From: Pseudomonas sp. 31-12
Lineage (GTDB): Bacteria; Pseudomonadota; Gammaproteobacteria; Pseudomonadales; Pseudomonadaceae
DNA: 64,000 nt
Assembly: GCF_003151075.1 (NCBI RefSeq)
Contig: NZ_CP029482.1
Location: 3,658,001 to 3,722,000, forward strand
Direction: 5' to 3'
Of this stretch, positions 43,128 to 52,274 are shown piece by piece (within the stretch, counting starts at the first letter, position 1; each line of letters opens with the position of its first letter). The position numbers and the translations under genes are program-made. Under the pieces are notes generated by a model. The model saw nothing but the letters and a program-made list of their open reading frames with translations, was not told the origin of the DNA and did no database searches.

Positions 43128-44141
43128 ATGAGCTATCGCACGCTGGGTCATTCGGGTTTACAGGTGTCGACCCTGACGTTGGGCACCATGATGTTCGGCG
43201 AACAGACCAGCACCGAAGATTCCCTGCGGATCATCGACAAGGCCTGGGACCAGGGCATCAATTTCATCGACACGGCGGACGTTTACACCAACGGCCGTTC
43301 CGAAGAGATTGTCGGCGAAGCAATTGCCGGCAACCGTCACGAATGGGTGCTGGCGACCAAGGTCGGTTTTGGCCCGGTGGATGGCGTGCCGAACCGCGCC
43401 GGTTTGAGTCGCAAGCATATTTTCAATGGCCTCGATGCCAGCCTGACGCGTTTGGGCACTGACTACCTCGACATTTATTACCTGCACCGCGAAGACCACA
43501 ACACACCGCTGGAAGTAACCGTGTCGGCGATTGGCGATTTGATTCGTCAGGGCAAGATTCGCTATTGGGGGCTGTCGAACTATCGAGGTTGGCGGATTGC
43601 CGAGGTGATTCGGGTGGCGGATCAATTGGGTGTTGATCGGCCGGTGATCAGCCAGCCGCTGTACAACATTGTCAACCGTCAGGCCGAGACTGAGCAGATC
43701 ACTGCCGCGCAAAACTATGGTTTGGGCGTGGTGCCTTACAGTCCGTTGGCGCGGGGGGTGTTGAGCGGTAAATATGCACCCGATGTCAAACCGGATGCCA
43801 ACAGCCGTGCCGGACGTGCGGATAAACGCATCCTGGAAACCGAATGGCGCGTGGAGTCGTTGCGCATTGCCCAGCAGATTCAGGAATACACCCAGGGGCG
43901 CGGCGTGGGGATTGTCGAGTTTGCGATTGCGTGGGTGTTGAACAACAGTGCCGTTGCTTCTGCCATCGTCGGGCCGCGGACGGAGGAACAGTGGGATGCG
44001 TATACCAAGGCGCAGTCGGTGAAGATCACGGCGGAGGATGAGGCGTTTATTGATTCGCTGGTGACGCCAGGGCATTCGTCGACACCGGGGTTTAATGACG
44101 TGAGCCATTTTGTGTCGGGGCGTAAATCGCGTACGACTTGA
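43128..44141 (+). CDS. Aldo/keto reductase
   Basis: Product of 337 residues, NADP(H)-dependent TIM-barrel reductase. Catalytic tetrad is visible: Asp and Tyr in FIDTADVYTNGRSEEIVG, Lys in VLATKVGFG and His in YLHREDHNTPLE. C-terminal cofactor-binding segment VASAIVGPRTEEQWD. It resembles the YajO/IolS-like subgroup acting on aldehydes or sugars; substrate unknown. Single gene behind a palindrome-containing promoter region. Confidence 0.88.
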   Translation: MSYRTLGHSGLQVSTLTLGTMMFGEQTSTEDSLRIIDKAWDQGINFIDTADVYTNGRSEEIVGEAIAGNRHEWVLATKVGFGPVDGVPNRAGLSRKHIFNGLDASLTRLGTDYLDIYYLHREDHNTPLEVTVSAIGDLIRQGKIRYWGLSNYRGWRIAEVIRVADQLGVDRPVISQPLYNIVNRQAETEQITAAQNYGLGVVPYSPLARGVLSGKYAPDVKPDANSRAGRADKRILETEWRVESLRIAQQIQEYTQGRGVGIVEFAIAWVLNNSAVASAIVGPRTEEQWDAYTKAQSVKITAEDEAFIDSLVTPGHSSTPGFNDVSHFVSGRKSRTT

Positions 44142-44146
44142 GATTT

Positions 44147-44237
44147 ATCGCGGGCAAGCCCGCTCCCACAGGATTTGTGTTGATCCGCTGGCGGTGATTT
44201 GACGCGAATACTTGTGGGAGCTGGCTTGCCTGCGATG
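44147..44237. repeat. REPIN
   Basis: Facing REP units (TATCGCGGGCAAGCCCGCTC and GTGGGAGCTGGCTTGCCTGC) after the aldo/keto reductase gene. Confidence 0.87.
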
Positions 44238-44348
44238 GCGGTCTATCATTCATTGCGATGTTGGAAATATTGAGCACCCGACCAATATTCAGCACAAAAA
44301 CCACGTATCCTCTGCGCCCCGTTTCACCTTCGACCTCGCGAGGGCAGT

Positions 44349-45230
44349 TTGTCTAAAGGTATCGCTTTATCGGTTTCAGCCTCGGTGCTGTTTGCCGTCA
44401 TGTATTACTACACGTCGTTGCTCACGCCTTTGAGCGGCGTGGAAATTTTCGGTTGGCGCATGCTGCTGACCGTGCCCTGCATGACCGTGTTCATGGTGGT
44501 CTCCGGCGAGTGGAGACGCGTGACCGATATTCTTCGGAGCCTTAACGGCCAGCCGAAACTGATCGCTGGCCTGATCGTCTCCTCGGCCCTGCTTGGTGTG
44601 CAGCTCTGGCTGTTCATGTGGGCGCCGCTTAACGGCTACAGCCTCGATGTGTCCCTCGGCTACTTCCTGTTGCCGCTGACCATGGTGCTGACCGGGCGGC
44701 TTGCCTATGGCGAGCGCCTCTCCTACCTGCAAAAAATCGCCGTGGTGCTGGCCTGTCTCGGGGTGGTCAACGAGGTGTATCAAGTCGGTGGTTTTTCCTG
44801 GGCGACCTTGCTGGTCTGCATCGGCTATCCGCTGTATTTCATCCTGCGCAAACGTCTGGCCGCCGACAACCTTGGCGGTTTATGGCTGGACATGGCGTTG
44901 ACGCTGCCGGTGGCGTTCTGGTTCGTGCAGAGTGGCGAACAGGGTTTCGGCGTGTTTGACCAACATCCGTGGTTGTCACTGCTGATCCCGATACTCGGGG
45001 TGATCAGCGCGTCGGCGCTGGTGGTCTACATCATCGCCAGCCGGTTGTTGCCGTTCAGTCTGTTCGGGCTGTTGAGCTATGTGGAACCGGTGTTGCTGCT
45101 GGGCGTTGCATTGCTGCTTGGGGAAAGCATCAAGCCCGGAGAATGGCTGACCTACATTCCGATCTGGCTGGCGGTGGTGGTGTTGATGTTCGAAGGGTTC
45201 AAGCATTTGATGCGTCAGCGCAGACCTTAA
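44349..45230 (+). CDS. RarD-type EamA permease
   Basis: Product of 293 residues with ten membrane helices. Features of the RarD subgroup: YYYTSLLTPLSGVEIFGWRMLLTVPCM, LGVQLWLFMWAPLNGYSLDVSLGYFLLPL and PYLYF-like blocks. EamA/RarD proteins are drug/metabolite exporters of unknown substrate. The start appears to be TTG (44349) with GAGGG upstream; a downstream ATG would remove conserved sequence of helix 1. A REPIN follows. Confidence 0.82.
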   Translation: MSKGIALSVSASVLFAVMYYYTSLLTPLSGVEIFGWRMLLTVPCMTVFMVVSGEWRRVTDILRSLNGQPKLIAGLIVSSALLGVQLWLFMWAPLNGYSLDVSLGYFLLPLTMVLTGRLAYGERLSYLQKIAVVLACLGVVNEVYQVGGFSWATLLVCIGYPLYFILRKRLAADNLGGLWLDMALTLPVAFWFVQSGEQGFGVFDQHPWLSLLIPILGVISASALVVYIIASRLLPFSLFGLLSYVEPVLLLGVALLLGESIKPGEWLTYIPIWLAVVVLMFEGFKHLMRQRRP

Positions 45231-45246
45231 ATACAGCACAAGCAAA

Positions 45247-45337
45247 TGTGGGAGCCAGCCTGCTGGCGATTGCAATCTGTCAGTCAACATCAATGTTGAC
45301 TCTGAAGACGCTATCGCCAGCAGGCTGGCTCCCACAG
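45247..45337. repeat. REPIN
   Basis: Facing REP units (TGTGGGAGCCAGCCTGCTGG and TATCGCCAGCAGGCTGGCTC) between converging rarD-like and hpd genes. Confidence 0.87.
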
Positions 45338-45356
45338 TTTTTAGCGGTGAGGCGGA

Positions 45357-46433
45357 TTACTCGGTGGCAAGTACGCCACGACGAACCTGATCACGCTCGA
45401 TCGATTCGAACAGGGCCTTGAAGTTGCCTTCGCCGAAGCCATCGTCGCCTTTACGCTGGATGAATTCGAAGAACACCGGGCCCATCAGGGTTTCCGAGAA
45501 GATCTGCAGCAGCAGACGCTTGTCACCTGACTCGGACGAACCGTCCAGCAGAATGCCGCGCGATTGCAGCTGATCAACCGGCTCACCGTGGTTCGGCAAA
45601 CGGCCTTCGAGCATTTCGTAATAGGTTTCCGGGGGCGCGGTCATGAAGCGCATGCCGATGCTTTTCAGGTGATCCCAGGTCTTGATCAGGTCATCGGACA
45701 GGAAGGCAACGTGCTGGATGCCCTCGCCATTGAACTGCATCAGGAACTCTTCGATCTGACCGGCACCCTTGGACGATTCTTCGTTCAACGGGATGCGGAT
45801 CATGCCGTCCGGTGCGGTCATGGCTTTCGAGGTCAGGCCGGTGTATTCGCCCTTGATGTCGAAGTAACGGATCTCGCGGAAGTTGAACAGTTTCTCGTAG
45901 AAGTTGGCCCAGTAAGCCATGCGACCGCGATACACGTTGTGGGTCAGGTGGTCGATGATTTTCAAGCCTGCACCGACCGGGTTACGGTCCACACCTTCGA
46001 TGAACACGAAGTCGATGTCGTAGATCGAGCTGCCTTCGCCGAAACGGTCGATCAGATACAGCGGCGCGCCGCCAATGCCTTTGATCGCCGGCAGATTCAG
46101 TTCCATCGGACCAGTCTCGATATGGATCGGCTGGGCGCCGATTTCCAGCGCGCGCTTGTAAGCCAGTTGCGAATCCTTGACGCGGAACGCCATGCCGCAC
46201 ACCGACGGACCATGCTCGGCCGCGAAGTACGAGGCGACGCTGTGGGGTTCGTTGTTGAGAATCAGGTTGATCTCGCCCTGACGATACAGGTGCACGTCTT
46301 TGGAGCGGTGGGTCGCGACCTTGGTGAAGCCCATGATCTCGAAGATCGGCTCCAGGGTGTTCGGGGTCGGCGATGCGAATTCGATGAATTCAAAGCCCAT
46401 CAGGCCCATCGGGTTTTCGTATAAATCTGCCAT
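45357..46433 (-). CDS. hpd: 4-Hydroxyphenylpyruvate dioxygenase
   Basis: Product of 358 residues, the usual bacterial length. It converts 4-hydroxyphenylpyruvate to homogentisate in tyrosine breakdown (also the source of pyomelanin). Non-haem Fe(II) enzyme of the vicinal-oxygen-chelate fold: ligands are the His in [10 protein letters not shown], the His in [11 protein letters not shown] and the Glu in [13 protein letters not shown], all present; QSRGILLDG and [19 protein letters not shown] are family blocks. Single gene, start at 46433. Downstream tyrosine pathway genes (hmgA, fah) are not in this window. Confidence 0.95.
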   Translation of the reverse strand: MADLYENPMGLMGFEFIEFASPTPNTLEPIFEIMGFTKVATHRSKDVHLYRQGEINLILNNEPHSVASYFAAEHGPSVCGMAFRVKDSQLAYKRALEIGAQPIHIETGPMELNLPAIKGIGGAPLYLIDRFGEGSSIYDIDFVFIEGVDRNPVGAGLKIIDHLTHNVYRGRMAYWANFYEKLFNFREIRYFDIKGEYTGLTSKAMTAPDGMIRIPLNEESSKGAGQIEEFLMQFNGEGIQHVAFLSDDLIKTWDHLKSIGMRFMTAPPETYYEMLEGRLPNHGEPVDQLQSRGILLDGSSESGDKRLLLQIFSETLMGPVFFEFIQRKGDDGFGEGNFKALFESIERDQVRRGVLATE

Positions 46434-46682
46434 TTTGGCGCCTCATCATTTTTTAGAATTAACGGAACGTTAGATGCTAAGAATGCTGAAGCCGGCGGGT
46501 GGCGCGCAGGAGATGCCCCGCACGCTGCGGGCGAGGAAGTCACCGTAGATCAATTGAAACCCAAAACTCTTCATTGTCGACCCAAGGCTGATGCGGGCGA
46601 GTCTTCTGCTGCCAGAAGACGATTATTATTGTATGCGTAACCCGATTCTACACAGCGTAAATAGGTTTGTCCGCCTTCTGTA
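46434..46682. other. Intergenic region between hpd and an EamA permease gene
   Basis: About 250 bases without a convincing gene. It should contain the hpd promoter (toward 46440). A stretch GATTATTATTGTATGCGTAA (46621-46640) is AT-rich. No repeat or clear operator seen. Confidence 0.3.
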
Positions 46683-47621
46683 TCAAATCCCCTTTTTCCC
46701 TGATCGCGCAAGGGGTTTGTTGCACAGGAAAATCCCCACAAGAATCAACCCTCCTCCCAGGCACATCGCCAGCGTCAACTGCTCGTCCAGCAGCAACGCA
46801 CCAAGGATCACGGCGGTCAGCGGATTCAAGGCAATGAACACCCCCGAACGCGTCGCGCCAATCTGGCGAATGCCGTCGTAATAGCCAATGTAGGCCAGCG
46901 CCGAACCCAAGACGCCCAGGTACATCAGGCTCAACCATTGTTGCGGACCGAGGCTGATGAGCGCGCTGACACTCAGTTCACCGCGCACCGCACTGGTCAC
47001 CCACAGCATCAGCGTGCCCAGCAGTATCGAATAGGTCACCGTCTGCACCGCCCCCAGCGAGTGGTTTAGCTCTTTGGAGCACAGCGAGTAAATCCCCCAA
47101 CCAATCACGCAGCCGAAAATCAGCAGGTCACCGATCCAGGCGTCGGCATTGCCGGTCAGCAGCTGCGGGTTGCGGCTGACGATCACCAGGCTCGCCCCGA
47201 CGATGCACACCGCGATCCCGATAACCTTCGCCCGACTCAAGCGCTCCTTGAACAGCAGCCACGACGCCAGCCCAATCACGGCGGGGTTCAGCGCCACAAT
47301 CAATGACGCACGCGAAGCGTTGATGTAATGCAGTCCATAAAAGAAGCACAGGTTGTAGAAGAAGATCCCGAAGAAGCCCAGCAACGCCAGTTGCAGCCAT
47401 TGCCTGCGGCTCGGTTTCGCCAGTGGCACCCGGGCAAGCAGCAAAAACAGCAGCAACGCCACGCTGGCCAGGAGGAATCTCAGACTGGCTGCGAACAAGG
47501 GGCTGAGGCTGTCCGCGAGAAACCGGCCGGCCACGAACGTGCCGCCCCAGATCATGGTGACGGCGGCGAGTTTGAAATAAACCGGCACATCCGATGACGT
47601 TGTTTGCGCGTAAGTATTCAT
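46683..47621 (-). CDS. EamA-family permease (drug/metabolite transporter)
   Basis: Product of 312 residues made of two EamA repeats with ten helices: AAVTMIWGGTFVAGRFLADSLSP (first), then GDLLIFGCVIGWGIYSLCSKEL (second), LGSALAYIGYYDGIRQIGA and PLTAVILGALLLDEQLT. Exporter of unknown substrate. ATG at 47621 preferred; no strong Shine-Dalgarno, and TTG at 47639 is possible. Divergent from a LysR regulator gene with 78 bases between, a typical regulator-target pair. Confidence 0.85.
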   Translation of the reverse strand: MNTYAQTTSSDVPVYFKLAAVTMIWGGTFVAGRFLADSLSPLFAASLRFLLASVALLLFLLLARVPLAKPSRRQWLQLALLGFFGIFFYNLCFFYGLHYINASRASLIVALNPAVIGLASWLLFKERLSRAKVIGIAVCIVGASLVIVSRNPQLLTGNADAWIGDLLIFGCVIGWGIYSLCSKELNHSLGAVQTVTYSILLGTLMLWVTSAVRGELSVSALISLGPQQWLSLMYLGVLGSALAYIGYYDGIRQIGATRSGVFIALNPLTAVILGALLLDEQLTLAMCLGGGLILVGIFLCNKPLARSGKKGI

Positions 47622-47699
47622 AAGGCGTCGGGACTTCAATCAGGGTAGATGACGTATCATTCGACTAATGCACGATCATCGTAAAATGAGTAAATCCTC

Positions 47700-48569
47700 A
47701 TGACCCTGACACAACTCGAGATTTTCTCGCTGGTCGCCGAACTGCGTGGCTTTACGGCGGCGGCCAATCGGTTGGGGATTTCCCAATCAGCGGTGTCGCA
47801 TGCCTTGAAGTCGCTGGAACAGGAATTGGGTGTCGAGTTATTCAGGCGTCACCAGTCCCATGTTGAACCGAGCGACATCGGCGAACAGCTCTTGTCGCGT
47901 GCTCGGGCGATGCTCGGGTTGGCCAACACGTTGCGTCAGGAAGCCGCCGATGCTCGCGGAATGAAGCGTGGCACCCTGCGCATCGGCTCGTTCGGTCCGA
48001 CTTCATCGATCAAACTGCTGCCGCAGATCCTGCAGCACTACCGCGCTGCCCACCCTGGTATCGAAGTCCACATCGATGAAGGTCCGGACCGGCAGATTAT
48101 CCAGTGGCTGGAAGAGCGACGAATCGATATCGGTTTCGTGGTGCTGCCAGAAGATCGCTTCGACACCTTCGCGTTAATGGAAGACCAGATGGTTGCGCTG
48201 CTACCCTGCGAACATCCGCTGGCAGTTCGCGACCACCTGAGTTTGAGCGACTTGTGTCACGACCCGTTCGTGCTGACCGAAGCCGGGTCCTCGGAGCTGG
48301 TTTCACGGCTGTTCAGTGCTGCCCGGCTGACACCGAACATCCGTTATCGCTGCTCGCAGTTGCTCAGCACCCTCGACACCGTGGGCCGCGGCGACGCCTT
48401 GACCGTGGTCGCCGAAAGCTCATTGCCCGACGACGACAGTCGCTACGTGAAAAAACCACTGATGCCACCGGTTAAACGGCAGGTCGGTCTGGCAGTGCTC
48501 GACCAGCGTCAGTCGTCACCCGCAACGCTGGCGTTTATCCAACTGGCTTCAAGCCTTGACTATGGTTGA
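47700..48569 (+). CDS. LysR-family transcriptional regulator
   Basis: Product of 289 residues: N-terminal winged helix (about 1-60, LEIFSLVAELRGFTAAANRLGISQSAVSHALKSLEQELGVELF) and substrate-binding domain (about 88-285, TLRIGSFGPTSSIKLLPQILQHYRAAHPGIEVHI). Expected to control the divergently transcribed EamA permease across the 78-base shared promoter region. Ligand unknown. Confidence 0.9.
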   Translation: MTLTQLEIFSLVAELRGFTAAANRLGISQSAVSHALKSLEQELGVELFRRHQSHVEPSDIGEQLLSRARAMLGLANTLRQEAADARGMKRGTLRIGSFGPTSSIKLLPQILQHYRAAHPGIEVHIDEGPDRQIIQWLEERRIDIGFVVLPEDRFDTFALMEDQMVALLPCEHPLAVRDHLSLSDLCHDPFVLTEAGSSELVSRLFSAARLTPNIRYRCSQLLSTLDTVGRGDALTVVAESSLPDDDSRYVKKPLMPPVKRQVGLAVLDQRQSSPATLAFIQLASSLDYG

Positions 48570-48684
48570 GCGGCATAAGTGTTGACGGCCATCTATCATG
48601 CCCACTATCTGAACTCTTTATGGGAGGCGTGCCGTTGTCCTCCCGGCTTTTGAGAGCCGTCTTTCATCCTCCCAGGCTTTGCGA

Positions 48685-50220
48685 ATGCCACTGAACGCCA
48701 AAACCCGCCATAAACGCGGCAAACGAATGGCTGTAACCATTTTGAGCGGGTTGCTTCCGGTGCTCTTGGGGAGTCTCATCCTCTATGCGCAGGCTGAGCG
48801 TGCGCTCGAGCAAAGCACTGAGCTGACGGCCGAAGAAGCCATCCGCCAATTCGAACTGATGCTCGACAATACCGCCCAGGCCGCACGGGAATTGTTGCCG
48901 CTGGCCGGCCAGACCTGTAACGACGTCAAGTTGGCCCTGCGCGAACAAGTTACCCGCCGACCGTTCGTGCGCTCGACGAACCTGGTGTGGGACAACAACC
49001 TCTATTGCAGTTCGTTGTTTGGTGATTATCAGGAGACGGTCAATCCGGGCGACTACACCCAGGGCAAGTTGTGGTTGATGAATGGCAACCCGGTCACGCC
49101 CAATACCGCACTGTTGGTGTATCGACTCAGCGAAGGTAACCAGGGGGCGCTGACGACCCTGGACGGTTATCACTTGAGCAACGTGTTGCGACTGATTGGT
49201 CGCAAGACATTGCTGTTGTTGCAAGTCGGCCCTGATTGGTTGTCCGCCGACGGCAAGGTTCACGAAGATGCCCTGCCCGCCTTGCCCGTGGCCAAAAGCA
49301 AACTGACATCCTCGCGTTATGCCTTTACGGTCGCGGCCGGTTTTCCCGAAGGTGAAACCTGGCGTTACATGAGCAGCGAGTACCCGCCGCTGTTCAGTTT
49401 GCTGATCTTCTTCGGCGTGGTCTCGGGCGCAATCGGGCATGTCCTGCAACAGCGTTCGTCGTCCCCCAGCCACGAATTGCGGCGCGCGCTGGAGGCCGAA
49501 GAGTTTGTTCCGTACTTTCAGCCCGTGGTGTATGGCGATACTAAAGCGTGGTCCGGGGCCGAAGTGCTGATGCGCTGGAATCATCCGAAGGAAGGCCTGG
49601 TGCGACCGGACCTGTTCATTCCTTTTGCCGAACATTCCGGGTTGATCGTACCGATGACCCGCTCGCTGATGCGACAGACCGCAGTGTTGCTGGCGCCTGC
49701 TGCTGCGTCCTTCGACGGCCCCTTCCACATCGGGATCAACATTACCGCCAGCCATTGCAAGGACCTGGAGCTGGTCGAGGACTGCCGGGAGTTTCTCAGT
49801 GCTTTCGCGCCGGGTGCCATCAACCTGGTGCTGGAGTTGACCGAGCGCGAACTGATCGAGCCCACGACCATCACGCTCCAATTGTTCGAGCAGCTTCATG
49901 CCTTGGGCGTAATGATCGCTATCGATGACTTTGGCACGGGTCACTCAAGCCTTGGTTATCTGCGCCAGTTCAATGTGGACTTCCTGAAGATCGATCAGAG
50001 TTTTGTCGCGATGATCGGCGTTGACGCGCTTTCCCGGCACATTCTGGACAGCATTATCGAACTGTCGGCCAAGCTTGATCTGGGCATCGTCGCCGAAGGC
50101 GTGGAAACCGAGGAGCAAAGTGACTATCTGGCCGCACACGGCGTGAACTTCCTGCAAGGTTATTTGTTCGGTCGACCGATGCCCGGCACAGAATTCATTA
50201 ATGCATTAAGGCACCATTAA
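48685..50220 (+). CDS. CSS-motif cyclic-di-GMP phosphodiesterase (EAL domain)
   Basis: Product of 511 residues: first membrane helix (about 16-35), a periplasmic CSS domain with the conserved Cys108-Ser-Ser (YCSSLFGDY) and a second cysteine at 78, second helix (about 238-258), then a cytoplasmic EAL domain (about 270-511). The EAL signature reads EVLMRW rather than EALLRW, but catalytic residues are present: N in GINITASH, E in ELTERELIE, DD in AIDDFGTGHSSL, K in FLKIDQSF, E in AEGVETEEQ. Family members use disulfide state in the periplasm to tune degradation of c-di-GMP and so biofilm formation. Start ATG 48685 preferred over TTG 48679. Confidence 0.9.
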   Translation: MPLNAKTRHKRGKRMAVTILSGLLPVLLGSLILYAQAERALEQSTELTAEEAIRQFELMLDNTAQAARELLPLAGQTCNDVKLALREQVTRRPFVRSTNLVWDNNLYCSSLFGDYQETVNPGDYTQGKLWLMNGNPVTPNTALLVYRLSEGNQGALTTLDGYHLSNVLRLIGRKTLLLLQVGPDWLSADGKVHEDALPALPVAKSKLTSSRYAFTVAAGFPEGETWRYMSSEYPPLFSLLIFFGVVSGAIGHVLQQRSSSPSHELRRALEAEEFVPYFQPVVYGDTKAWSGAEVLMRWNHPKEGLVRPDLFIPFAEHSGLIVPMTRSLMRQTAVLLAPAAASFDGPFHIGINITASHCKDLELVEDCREFLSAFAPGAINLVLELTERELIEPTTITLQLFEQLHALGVMIAIDDFGTGHSSLGYLRQFNVDFLKIDQSFVAMIGVDALSRHILDSIIELSAKLDLGIVAEGVETEEQSDYLAAHGVNFLQGYLFGRPMPGTEFINALRHH

Positions 50221-50453
50221 CCTGCGGTTCTAAGCGACGAGGCAACGAAGCGGCGCACCAAATTGAATCAAAAGACTACTGTTGTTACATGAAGAAAAAG
50301 ACAGGATTTACTCTTGGCCAATTAACTACTACAATTTTTCGTGCCTGCGCTAGATTGGCAGGTGAGCCACTATCACCGAGTCGCTTCAAGGCTCTTGGCT
50401 TATAGCTTTGTTTGCGGTTGGTCTCAGCCAAACACACTATTGGAGTAATGAAT
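50221..50453 (+). promoter_or_regulatory. AT-rich promoter/leader region of the H-NS-like gene
   Basis: AT-rich DNA, notably GAATCAAAAGACTACTGTTG and GGCCAATTAACTACTACAAT (50315 region), consistent with a promoter and an H-NS-type autoregulatory target. GGAG (50442-50445) is the ribosome-binding site. Confidence 0.4.
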
Positions 50454-50816
50454 TTGTCCAGACTCGCTGAATATCGTGCCGCTGAAAAGGCCCTTCAAGA
50501 CCAGCTCAAGCAGCTGGAATCGCTGAAGAATGACGCCGGACTCAAGAAAGAAATCGAATTCGAAGAAAAGCTCCAGGGGCTGATGAAAACCTACGGCAAA
50601 AGCCTGCGCGACATCATCGCCATCCTCGATCCGAACCCGGCAAAATCCGGTCTGCAGGCAGCCGCTCCGAAAACCCGCCGCGCTCGTGTGGTCAAGGTTT
50701 ATCACAACCCGCACACCGGTGAGCTGATCGAAACCAAAGGCGGCAACCACCGCGGCCTGAAAGCCTGGAAGGAACAATACGGTGCCGCTACCGTAGATTC
50801 CTGGCTGCGAGGTTAA
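50454..50816 (+). CDS. MvaT/MvaU-family H-NS-like nucleoid protein
   Basis: Product of 120 residues: N-terminal coiled coil for dimer/oligomer formation (about 1-55, LAEYRAAEKALQDQLKQLESLKNDAGLKKEIEFEEKL), flexible linker (about 65-80), and C-terminal AT-rich DNA-binding domain (VVKVYHNPHTGELIETKGGNHRGLKAWKEQYG). The MSRLAE-type opening and sequence fit the MvaU/MvaV branch better than MvaT. Represses horizontally acquired AT-rich genes. A TTG start at 50454 is preferred: GGAG lies eight bases before it but only two before the ATG at 50448, and homologues begin M-S-[RK]-L. Confidence 0.88.
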   Translation: MSRLAEYRAAEKALQDQLKQLESLKNDAGLKKEIEFEEKLQGLMKTYGKSLRDIIAILDPNPAKSGLQAAAPKTRRARVVKVYHNPHTGELIETKGGNHRGLKAWKEQYGAATVDSWLRG

Positions 50817-50833
50817 GCACTCGCGGTGATAAA

Positions 50834-50864
50834 AAAAGCCCTGCCGATGCAGGGCTTTATTTTA
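50834..50864 (+). terminator. Rho-independent terminator of the mvaU-like gene
   Basis: AAAGCCCTGC-CGAT-GCAGGGCTTT then ATTTTATT: strong stem, T-rich tail. Confidence 0.88.
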
Positions 50865-50995
50865 TGGACGACCTTTGAATTCAGCGAGCGCAGCCGATCA
50901 ACTCGGTACTTGCCGACTCAACTTTAACGCTTAATCCGTTTAGGTATCTAAAGATTTCGGATCGTGCTGAAATCTGCAGTCATGCAAACCGGCCA

Positions 50996-51520
50996 CTAAA
51001 GTTTCAAGCTGTTACGGGTCGCCGCTATTTCATCCTGACTTGCCTTATAAGCCTCAGCCTGCCCCGCGTAGGAAAGAACATAGGCTTTATCGGCGTCCAC
51101 CGCCGCAACCAATGTTTGCGACAGAACATGTCGACCATTCTGTGTAATCGTACAGGTAGTTTCCAATCCCGATAAGCGGCTCAAGGTTGCTGGATGGATT
51201 TTGTTGCAGACGCTTTGATAGCCGCCTTGAAAGAAGTCCTTCTGCACCGACTTGCGCATTTCCAGCAATACACCTTCCAGATTGACCTGATGACCGCGCT
51301 CTACTTGTGTCATGGTCAACTCCATTACCATTACCGGCGTGCCGCCCTGGTCGTTTTTCACGGCACGCTGGCGTGAAACCGTTGAGTTGGCATCGTCCAG
51401 CGGGACGGCCTCGACTTCCCAACCTTCCGGCCACGTCACCACTGGCGTATCCGCATGAGCGCTGGCAATACCCGACAGCAGGCAGAACAGAACGAAGGTT
51501 GATTTACAGAATCGGATCAT
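50996..51520 (-). CDS. Exported protein, DUF4946-like
   Basis: Product of 174 residues: signal peptide (FCKSTFVLFCLLSGIASAHA, about 4-23), then a periplasmic domain with TWPEGWEVEAVP and GGYQSVCNKIHPATLSRLSGLETTCTI, which includes two cysteines that may pair. I associate it with the DUF4946 family of pseudomonads, with no known function. ATG 51520 preferred; a GTG at 51532 is in frame without a better Shine-Dalgarno. Confidence 0.72.
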   Translation of the reverse strand: MIRFCKSTFVLFCLLSGIASAHADTPVVTWPEGWEVEAVPLDDANSTVSRQRAVKNDQGGTPVMVMELTMTQVERGHQVNLEGVLLEMRKSVQKDFFQGGYQSVCNKIHPATLSRLSGLETTCTITQNGRHVLSQTLVAAVDADKAYVLSYAGQAEAYKASQDEIAATRNSLKL

Positions 51521-51665
51521 TGCAATGAGCACTCACGAATTGAACCGTAAAGTCTGAGCCTCACCCGTCCGTCAGGCAATAGCCGACTGTTTGCGTTTGG
51601 TGATGTCCCAGCCCTTGCGTATCATTGTCGCCATTCGTTAGCCCCACTTATTTTCCGGAGGGCCC

Positions 51666-52187
51666 ATGAGCCTGCACGAATTGAACGCTTTCCCCGGCGT
51701 TACCGCCCAACCCGACACCGCCACCCAGAAGTTCGTCTTCAACCACACCATGCTGCGTGTCAAGGACATCACCAAGTCCCTGGATTTCTACACGCGCATC
51801 CTGGGTTTTTCGCTGGTAGAAAAACGCGACTTCCCGGAAGCCGAGTTCAGCCTGTACTTCCTGGCGCTGGTCGATAAAAACCAGATTCCGGCCGATGCTG
51901 CCGCGCGCACCGAATGGATGAAATCCATCCCCGGCATTCTCGAACTGACCCACAACCACGGCACCGAGAACGACGCAGATTTCGCCTACCACAACGGCAA
52001 TACCGACCCGCGCGGTTTCGGCCACATCTGTATCTCCGTGCCGGACATCGTCGCCGCATGCGAGCGCTTCGAAGCACTGGGCTGCGATTTCCAGAAGCGC
52101 CTGAATGATGGCCGCATGAAGAGCCTGGCGTTCATCAAGGATCCAGACGCTTACTGGGTTGAAATCATCCAGCCAGCGCCGATGTGA
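51666..52187 (+). CDS. gloA: Lactoylglutathione lyase (glyoxalase I)
   Basis: Product of 173 residues of the VOC superfamily. It isomerises the methylglyoxal-glutathione hemithioacetal to S-lactoylglutathione, detoxifying methylglyoxal. Metal-ligand residues are recognisable: His27 (FNHTMLRV), Glu in GILELTHNHGTEND, His in GFGHICISVPD and Glu in YWVEIIQP. Length fits the longer Zn-type bacterial/eukaryotic form with the NHG insertion. Single gene with a terminator shared with ahpF. Confidence 0.95.
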   Translation: MSLHELNAFPGVTAQPDTATQKFVFNHTMLRVKDITKSLDFYTRILGFSLVEKRDFPEAEFSLYFLALVDKNQIPADAAARTEWMKSIPGILELTHNHGTENDADFAYHNGNTDPRGFGHICISVPDIVAACERFEALGCDFQKRLNDGRMKSLAFIKDPDAYWVEIIQPAPM

Positions 52188-52221
52188 CACTTAGCCCGCT
52201 CCCACATTGGGAATGCGTGAG

Positions 52222-52260
52222 ACACAAAAAACCCCATGATCGCTCATGGGGTTTTGTGTT
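52222..52260. terminator. Bidirectional terminator between gloA and ahpF
   Basis: ACACAAAAAACCCCATGA and TCATGGGGTTTTGTGT form a long stem with A-run on one side and T-run on the other; it serves both convergent genes. Confidence 0.9.
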
Positions 52261-52274
52261 TTCAGTGTCGGCGT

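Noticed and set aside
48664..49944. Minus-strand open frame of 426 residues
   Set aside because: Antisense to the CSS-EAL phosphodiesterase, whose motifs are unmistakable; composition (Q, H, R) is that of a shadow frame.
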